Shown here: in pieces, positions 58,820-64,000 of the stretch
Position numbering within the stretch: position 1 is the stretch's first letter
How the letters are laid out: the number at the start of each line of letters is the position of its first letter
DNA from: Aurantiochytrium sp. KH105
Lineage: Eukaryota > Sar > Bigyra > Thraustochytrida > Thraustochytriidae
Reading direction: 5' to 3'
Assembly: GCA_003116975.1 (NCBI GenBank)
Contig: BGKB01000046.1
Span: forward strand, 124,001-188,000
Length of the DNA stretch: 64,000 bases
Notes under the pieces: generated by a model
Database searches by the model: none
What the model was told of the DNA's origin: nothing
What the model saw: the letters and a program-made list of their open reading frames with translations, nothing else
Position numbers and translations under genes: made by a program

Positions 58820-61081
58820 CTAGCGACGCGCAAAGTCAGCGTGCGGGTTCGAAAAGGTGTTGCCAATGAGAACCGCACGCACATTTGGGATCTCAAGGGG
58901 CTCGAGGTCGTCGCATGTCACTTCGTAGACCCAGCTGCCAATCTTGTAACGCACAAATAGCCGGGCTGGGGCAGACGGCGTCGCGAGACAGGGGTTGTAA
59001 AAGCCTAGCAGATTGGCCTTGGACGTTCCGCTGTGAAGCTCCAATGCATTTTCCTTGCTAAAGTAGTTGAGTTGCAAAGTCACGTCGATGTTTGGCGGGT
59101 GCTCCTCGTACGGTGCAGGTCCGAGACTTGGATCGTGAGGAGGACGCACGACCTCTTCTGCGGCAGCAGCCTGAGCAGCTTCCGCCTCTTCGGCAGCATC
59201 CATGTCCCAATCGCTGGGTAGACGCGGACGCGTCGTCTCACGCTGCACGAAGTCACTCATTTCGGGCTCCACAACGGGTCGCCAATCGCACTCCTCGTGA
59301 AGCGCGCGGCCGTAGCGCGCGCAAAGAATCACAAGTCCAGAGGACGCCTCAGCCTTGGCCCGCTTCGACTCGGCAACGGAAGCCATGATGCGCATCTGAA
59401 GAAGCGCCTTGGTGCGCGCCTCAAAGAGCGCGTGCGCCATTTCGTACTGCAGGCGGCCCTGCCTTCGTTTATGGAAAGGTACGAGGAACTGGCCAAGGAC
59501 AAAGTTGGTAAAGGCCGGGATGAAGCCGCCGACCACTGCAGCGCCAAAAGAGAGGCCCGAGGTGAGCGCCAGCGGCACGGAGTAGCGCAGGCCACCCCGA
59601 TCGTAGCGCAAGGTCAGCGTGATGCCCCCAATGCCGACCGTGAGCGCCACGCTACCCTTTGAGTGGGCAGAGAGCGCCCGCGACGAGGTCAAGTCAAGCT
59701 CAATATTGCTAGCCCCGAGCTTGATACCCACGCGGCCGCTCGACTTTTGTGAAAAGCTTCTTGCCCAATTGGCCTGCAGGCCAAAACCCCCATCGCTCAT
59801 AAAGAGCATCGCGCTACCATTGCTGAACATTGTCCGCGCCAGCGCCTCCCCGGTCTTCTCGTCCTCCTCTTCTTCCTGGGCACCCATGCCCGTGCGACGA
59901 GGAGCCGCCGCTGCCTGAGGAAAGCTGTTGTCGCCGTTCTCTGCGTCGCCATCTTCGTCGTGCGCGTTGTGTCCATAAAAGTTTTCAAAGTACTCGTCTT
60001 CCTGCTCCCGCTTGGAGCGAAACCGCGGGGTCCCAAACCTCGAAGCGCGCTGCAGCTGCACAAGAATTCCAGACTCGATGCCAAAGCCTAATTGGAGAAT
60101 GCCAGTGACCGTGTCCGAAAGCTTGCGGGCGCCTTGCACATTGAGCCCCGTGCGCCCGCCCTCGCGCATGACGAACTCGAGCGAACCCTTGCTGTACTGG
60201 TCCAGGACGCGACCGCCCTTGAGAGAAAATGCAAAGGGATCTCGCGAGCTCGTCGTCATGCTCACCTCCGAGCTGGTCGATTCGTTGATCTCCCGCACGT
60301 GTGTGACGCTTGCACTAAAACCGCCGGCGTTGTTGCGTGCGATCGCTTGCGCGCTTAACGTGAGGTTGTCCTTGGGAGAGATTGCGGCCTCCACAGACTG
60401 TTGCACCACGACGGAGCGCATCGAGGGCAAACTAAAGCGCAGCGTGCGAGACCCAGTGTACATATCGTACTCGGATAGCGGCTCGAAGGCGTGACCCAAA
60501 AGTCCGCGCCCATCCATATTCATCTGTACCGCGCCACGGACATTGTATCGCGCGATGGCGTCGAGCTCACGCTCCAACTGGACTCGGCCAAGAACGCGCT
60601 CGCGGAGCGCAACGCCGCGCTCGTCGACAAAGCCTAGCGCTGTAGTGGATGAATTTACATGAGCAGCTTCAGGCGTGCGATGGAAGAGCCCCCCTCGTTT
60701 TCTTGCCTCGGCTTTCCCATCGGTCTTGACGCTGTGCAGCGCGGTGAGGCCCTCGTGGCCGTACGTGTCGTAGACGGCGCGCTCCGCGTCATCACTCAGC
60801 ACTTTGTACGCCCTATCAACGATAATAAAGAGATCTTGCGCCTCCTTGGCCTCGAGCTCGGCCTCGAGCTCGCTGCGCTGCCCGCCCGCCTCGCCGTTCT
60901 GTTGCAGGCGCTGCCGCTGCCGCTTGTCTGGGTGGAGGAGCCGCGCCAGCCTCGTGTACGCCGCCTTGATCTCATCCTTGGCTGCGTGCCGCGGCACGTT
61001 CAGCAGCGCGTAGTAGTCCCACTCCGCGCTGTCGTCGTCGTGGCCCCCTCGGCCTCCGCGCCCTCGCGACCCGCCGCCCAT
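58820..61081 (-). CDS. DNAJC11: DNAJC11-like J-domain protein
   Basis: 753 aa; ATG at 61081 with A at -3 and G at +4. DNAJC11 is a mitochondrial outer-membrane-associated J protein tied to the MICOS/SAM bridge and cristae organisation. J domain about 22-110, with DYYALLNVPRHAAKDEIKAA, the HPD motif at 50-52, and AYKVLSDDAERAVYDTYG. The middle region resembles the family's beta-rich domain. It contains an acidic insert (EQEDEYFENFYGHNAHDEDG). One hydrophobic segment (LSFGAAVVGGFIPAFTNFVL) precedes the C-terminal DUF3395-type domain, which ends with DVTLQLNYFSKENALELH, LLGFYNPC and LEIPN. A Gly/Arg start precedes the J domain. Confidence 0.92.
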   Translation of the reverse strand: MGGGSRGRGGRGGHDDDSAEWDYYALLNVPRHAAKDEIKAAYTRLARLLHPDKRQRQRLQQNGEAGGQRSELEAELEAKEAQDLFIIVDRAYKVLSDDAERAVYDTYGHEGLTALHSVKTDGKAEARKRGGLFHRTPEAAHVNSSTTALGFVDERGVALRERVLGRVQLERELDAIARYNVRGAVQMNMDGRGLLGHAFEPLSEYDMYTGSRTLRFSLPSMRSVVVQQSVEAAISPKDNLTLSAQAIARNNAGGFSASVTHVREINESTSSEVSMTTSSRDPFAFSLKGGRVLDQYSKGSLEFVMREGGRTGLNVQGARKLSDTVTGILQLGFGIESGILVQLQRASRFGTPRFRSKREQEDEYFENFYGHNAHDEDGDAENGDNSFPQAAAAPRRTGMGAQEEEEDEKTGEALARTMFSNGSAMLFMSDGGFGLQANWARSFSQKSSGRVGIKLGASNIELDLTSSRALSAHSKGSVALTVGIGGITLTLRYDRGGLRYSVPLALTSGLSFGAAVVGGFIPAFTNFVLGQFLVPFHKRRQGRLQYEMAHALFEARTKALLQMRIMASVAESKRAKAEASSGLVILCARYGRALHEECDWRPVVEPEMSDFVQRETTRPRLPSDWDMDAAEEAEAAQAAAAEEVVRPPHDPSLGPAPYEEHPPNIDVTLQLNYFSKENALELHSGTSKANLLGFYNPCLATPSAPARLFVRYKIGSWVYEVTCDDLEPLEIPNVRAVLIGNTFSNPHADFARR

Positions 61082-61653
61082 CTTCCCTGCCCCGCGCGCG
61101 TCCCTCTCGCCGCACCCTCGTCGCCTCGAGCTCCTTTGCTGCTGCTTCTTTCTCCCGACCTCGTCCTTCTCCTCGTCTCTGCCGCCACTCGCGACCCGCT
61201 CTGCCAGCTGGGTGATGAACGAGCGCGGCTCACGCCCTCGACTTCACGCGCCTTTGCGCGGACTGCGCGGACTCGGTTCTCTGGCCGCTCGCGCTGCTCG
61301 CGCTGCTCGCGTGCCTCCGCCGCGCGGGGTCTCGGGGTCGGGTCTGCGCGTCAAAGGATACGCTCGCGCGCTCCCGATCTGGCTGCCCTGCGATTTGCCA
61401 TGCCTGAGCGACCACTTTCGTTTTCACGGAAGGCCTCGAGGCCTGGGCAAGCAAGAGCGGGCGAGCGGGCGAGCGAGCGGGGACGAGGAGTTCCTGTCGT
61501 GCCCTGGCTCGCTCACTCGCGCGTGTTGTCGAAATTTGTGACGAGTGGCCGGCAGCGGCTGAGAAGGAGGTCAAGGGAAAGGAATGCAATGCATGAAGAA
61601 TGAAGCGGGTGATGTTGTTTGTTTGGGGCCAGGCCTAGCTTGGCGTGGTGGGT
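61082..61653. other. Spacer: DNAJC11 promoter and CNBD/ankyrin gene 3' region
   Basis: 572 bp, GC-rich with GCGAGCGG-type repeats near 61455-61480. No gene. Confidence 0.5.
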
Positions 61654-63999
61654 CTAGCGCACATTGGCGATGATGTGGGTCTTGGGCTTGAGAATGCGCC
61701 GCGAGTCAATGCTAGAACAGAGCTCGAGGGCTGTGAAGCCGTCCTCGTTACGCAGCGTGAGCACAGAGCTAGCATCTGCTTTGCGCGCGAGCTCATTCAT
61801 GAATATGGACAAAAGAACGAGATCGCTTGTGCTCGCAGCGAGATGCACCGGCGTGTTCCCCCACTTGTCGCGCTCCTGAAGACATGCATTGTGTTGAGAC
61901 AAAAGGCGAACCAAAGTCTTACATGTGGCCATGTCCCAAGCACCCACCAAACAGCAAAGATGCAAGGGTGTACGTTCGTCGCGATCTTTTACGCAAGGAT
62001 CGGCGCCCAGACGCAAGAGAAGCGAAACAACTTCCGTGTGTCCAAAAATTGCCGCCAGATGGAGCGCCGTCGCGCCCGTCTCATCAAGAGCCTCCATGAA
62101 AGACGCTCCCGCGACCACGGCCTCGTGAACGCGCTGCACGGATCCCGCGCGACATGCGCGTTCCAGCTCGCGATTCGTAGCTTGGCGATGCTCGAGCTCA
62201 AGCTTGCGACGGGTCGTTTCTTGTCGGCGACGAAGTTCCTCGGCCTCCTTCTCAACCTGGTCGTCCACAGCGGCCTTGAGAACGGCGTAATTACGCGCAA
62301 CGCTGGGGTGCTCCGCCACAAGGGCTCGCAACGTGTCGAGTGTCAAGACACCGAGCTCGCAGCCGTGCATGTACGGCTGGGCAAGTTTGGTCCCGCTTGT
62401 GGGCAAAAGACTGTCGAGAGAAGCCTCTACCTCTACAGCACAGATATTCACCGAGTTGAACGGGTAAATTTGCACGTTGCGATCGGCCTTGATCGCAAGA
62501 GTACGGCGCTTGTCTGCCGGGTGGATCGGAGCGCGGTGCCCGCGGTCATGCGCCTCATTGTGACTTGACGAACTTGCATTCACAGTGTGTGCATCGTGAT
62601 GTTGCGAACCCTCGCCGAGATGCCGATGCCGCATCTTGAACGCAGTGGCCAAGGAGCGGCGGCGATGCGTGCTATTGCTGCCCATCCCGGGCAAACCATG
62701 CCCGCCGCTGCCGCCGCTGCTGTCGTGTCCAGGGTCGACGCTGTCAGCGCCCTCAGAGTCCATGCCCGCCGTTTCGTCGTCGTGAGCGCCACTGCCTCCA
62801 CGACGTCCTTCGTACGCGTCATTTGCGTTCTCTCGTGATAGCGAAGGAACCGGCCGATCCAAACTACCGGCGCTACTGGGCTCATCGCCGTGAAGAGAAA
62901 TATGACACAAAGAACTAAACGTACGCTGCGCATGGTCTGGTCGCCTTGCCCGCGGCCTCGCTTCCTCGCCGACGAGCTGGCCATCGCTATCAAAGTCGTC
63001 AAAACTATCGCCGAGACGGCCGGACGTATCAAAGTCATCCGTTTCGTCGTCGTCTTCATCGTCTTCGTCGTCCGCCTCATCAAAATAGCTCGAGCCGTCG
63101 ATAAGAGCCCTGGCGCGCCCGCTCGCATCTGTTCGTCGACGCTCTTGACATGACGATGACATAGTAGAGTTGGATCCTGACGCGGACGTCGACGACATTG
63201 CGCTTGCGGGGTCGATGACCTGAAAGTTGCTGTTGGTGTGCAGATTAAGCCCTCGTGCCGAGGCATTTTCGTTGAGTCGATGAATTGTGACGTAATGATC
63301 AGAAAGAACGCATACTTCAAATACGGCGCCCTGTTCCAGAGTGGCTACAACGGTACCCTTCATGGAAATGCGCACTGCGCCTCTACGGACAACGTAGATG
63401 GCGCCGCGCGGGGCGACGGCGAGGTATCGGTTCGGGAAAATGTTCTCTCGACGCAGGCTTTGCAAAAGTCTTGTCTCGAAACTGAGCAGTTCCTCATCGG
63501 GGACTGCGCGAGTAAGCGTTCGGAAAAAGTCGTTATATCGAAGCAGCCTGCTGTACAGATGTCGCAAGCAGCTGAGTCGATTCTTTTCTGGCAAGATGCT
63601 AAGAAGAAATTCCTCGATGCATCCAGCGTCTTCATGATCCCTGAACTTTCGATACTGCGCGCAAATGGCATCTTCTACGGTTTCTCCGTGGCGCTTGAAC
63701 TTTCGCAGCACCTTGGAGGCCAAGACGCGGTCAAAGCGGAGCTGACTCACGTAGAGCGCCACGAGATGCAAGGCGTCATTCGGATTAATTGCGTTCTCTT
63801 CTGCGGCAATCAGCATGGCGCTCGAGCTCGTCGAGCTTTGCAGTCGCGATGAGGTGCCGCCCGCGCGCTTCGAGTCCCCGGGTAAGCCTGTGCTGACGAG
63901 GCTCGCGCTCCCGGACGTTTTGCTCCATCGCAAGGTCTTATCTTTGAGTGTCTTCATTCCTGACGACTTGCGCCGCGCGAGGTGCTTCATCGGGTTCAT
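61654..63999 (-). CDS. C-linker / cyclic-nucleotide-binding-like / ankyrin-repeat protein (possibly the C-terminal part of an AKT-type K+ channel; 5' end may lie outside)
   Basis: 781 aa are visible up to an ATG at the last bases of the window, so the true start may lie beyond it. Residues about 80-165 read like the C-linker of CNG/HCN/KAT channels (FLLSILPEKNRLSCLRHLY, NDFFRTL). Residues 170-230 form the start of a cNMP-binding beta-roll (FPNRYLAVAPRGAIYVVRRGAVRIS). An acidic, Ser- and His-rich insert of about 250 residues follows (roughly 245-500), and the roll seems to resume at 504-570 (VNICAVEVEA, LDTLRALVAEHP). A basic coiled coil (575-615) and three to four ankyrin repeats end the protein (GATALHLAAIFGHTEVVSLLL, TPLHLCC, NTPVHLAA). 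Linker, cNMP domain, then ankyrin repeats is the order in plant AKT channels. No transmembrane helix is present here. Confidence 0.72.
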   Translation of the reverse strand: MNPMKHLARRKSSGMKTLKDKTLRWSKTSGSASLVSTGLPGDSKRAGGTSSRLQSSTSSSAMLIAAEENAINPNDALHLVALYVSQLRFDRVLASKVLRKFKRHGETVEDAICAQYRKFRDHEDAGCIEEFLLSILPEKNRLSCLRHLYSRLLRYNDFFRTLTRAVPDEELLSFETRLLQSLRRENIFPNRYLAVAPRGAIYVVRRGAVRISMKGTVVATLEQGAVFEVCVLSDHYVTIHRLNENASARGLNLHTNSNFQVIDPASAMSSTSASGSNSTMSSSCQERRRTDASGRARALIDGSSYFDEADDEDDEDDDETDDFDTSGRLGDSFDDFDSDGQLVGEEARPRARRPDHAQRTFSSLCHISLHGDEPSSAGSLDRPVPSLSRENANDAYEGRRGGSGAHDDETAGMDSEGADSVDPGHDSSGGSGGHGLPGMGSNSTHRRRSLATAFKMRHRHLGEGSQHHDAHTVNASSSSHNEAHDRGHRAPIHPADKRRTLAIKADRNVQIYPFNSVNICAVEVEASLDSLLPTSGTKLAQPYMHGCELGVLTLDTLRALVAEHPSVARNYAVLKAAVDDQVEKEAEELRRRQETTRRKLELEHRQATNRELERACRAGSVQRVHEAVVAGASFMEALDETGATALHLAAIFGHTEVVSLLLRLGADPCVKDRDERTPLHLCCLVGAWDMATCKTLVRLLSQHNACLQERDKWGNTPVHLAASTSDLVLLSIFMNELARKADASSVLTLRNEDGFTALELCSSIDSRRILKPKTHIIANVR

Positions 64000-64000
64000 C

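Overview
The window is nuclear eukaryotic DNA. It is GC-rich and gene-dense, nearly every gene is a single long open frame, and one short GT-AG intron is clear (GET2, 57498-57583). Gene content is unmistakably eukaryotic: anoctamin, mitochondrial NFS1, a TFIIIC-like WD40 protein, transportin-3, TTLL12, a CEP83-like coiled coil, RMD5, TTC39/IML2, PI4K-beta, GET2 and DNAJC11. Ciliary/basal-body genes, an intron-poor GC-rich style and a plant-AKT-like cNMP/ankyrin architecture would suit a flagellate protist such as a thraustochytrid-type stramenopile. That placement is inference; no rRNA or other taxonomic marker is present, and I found no tRNA, CRISPR or transposon.

Layout. 1-2330: 3' part of an anoctamin with C-terminal EF-hands (+). 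3377-4753: NFS1 (-). 6798-9971: TFIIIC-like Zn-finger/WD40 protein (+). 10307-13318: transportin-3 (-). 13958-15616 and 15975-18584: a divergent TTLL12 / CEP83-like pair sharing about 360 bp. 18836-19399: dual-specificity phosphatase (-). 19943-21457: RMD5/GID2 E3 ligase (+). 21862-23778: TTC39/IML2 (-). 24464-25531: adenosine kinase (-). 26380-50963: six head-to-tail paralogs (-) of a 12-TM FUSC/aromatic-acid-exporter-like (fungal BRE4-like) membrane protein. 53833-56820: PI4K-beta-like kinase with a PH domain and an acylation-type N-terminus (+). 57240-58624: GET2/CAMLG (+, two exons). 58820-61081: DNAJC11 (-). 61654-63999: C-linker/cNMP-binding/ankyrin protein (-), possibly truncated by the window end.

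Most genes are unrelated housekeeping functions. The exception is the FUSC-like array, about 24.6 kb or 38 percent of the window. All six members keep two six-helix bundles, a large middle cytosolic domain and a conserved C-terminal domain. Their N-terminal acidic tails diverge strongly but keep two short motifs. Five of the six 5' regions hold a prominent short tandem repeat, mostly of different units; the sixth (FUSC5) has only a brief one. It is a lineage-specific expansion of uncharacterised transporters and the best candidate here for new biology.

Start codons were re-chosen by hand: several of the longest open frames begin at GTG or TTG, and I moved those starts to the first well-placed ATG. 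Long antisense frames opposite genes are treated as GC-rich mirror ORFs.
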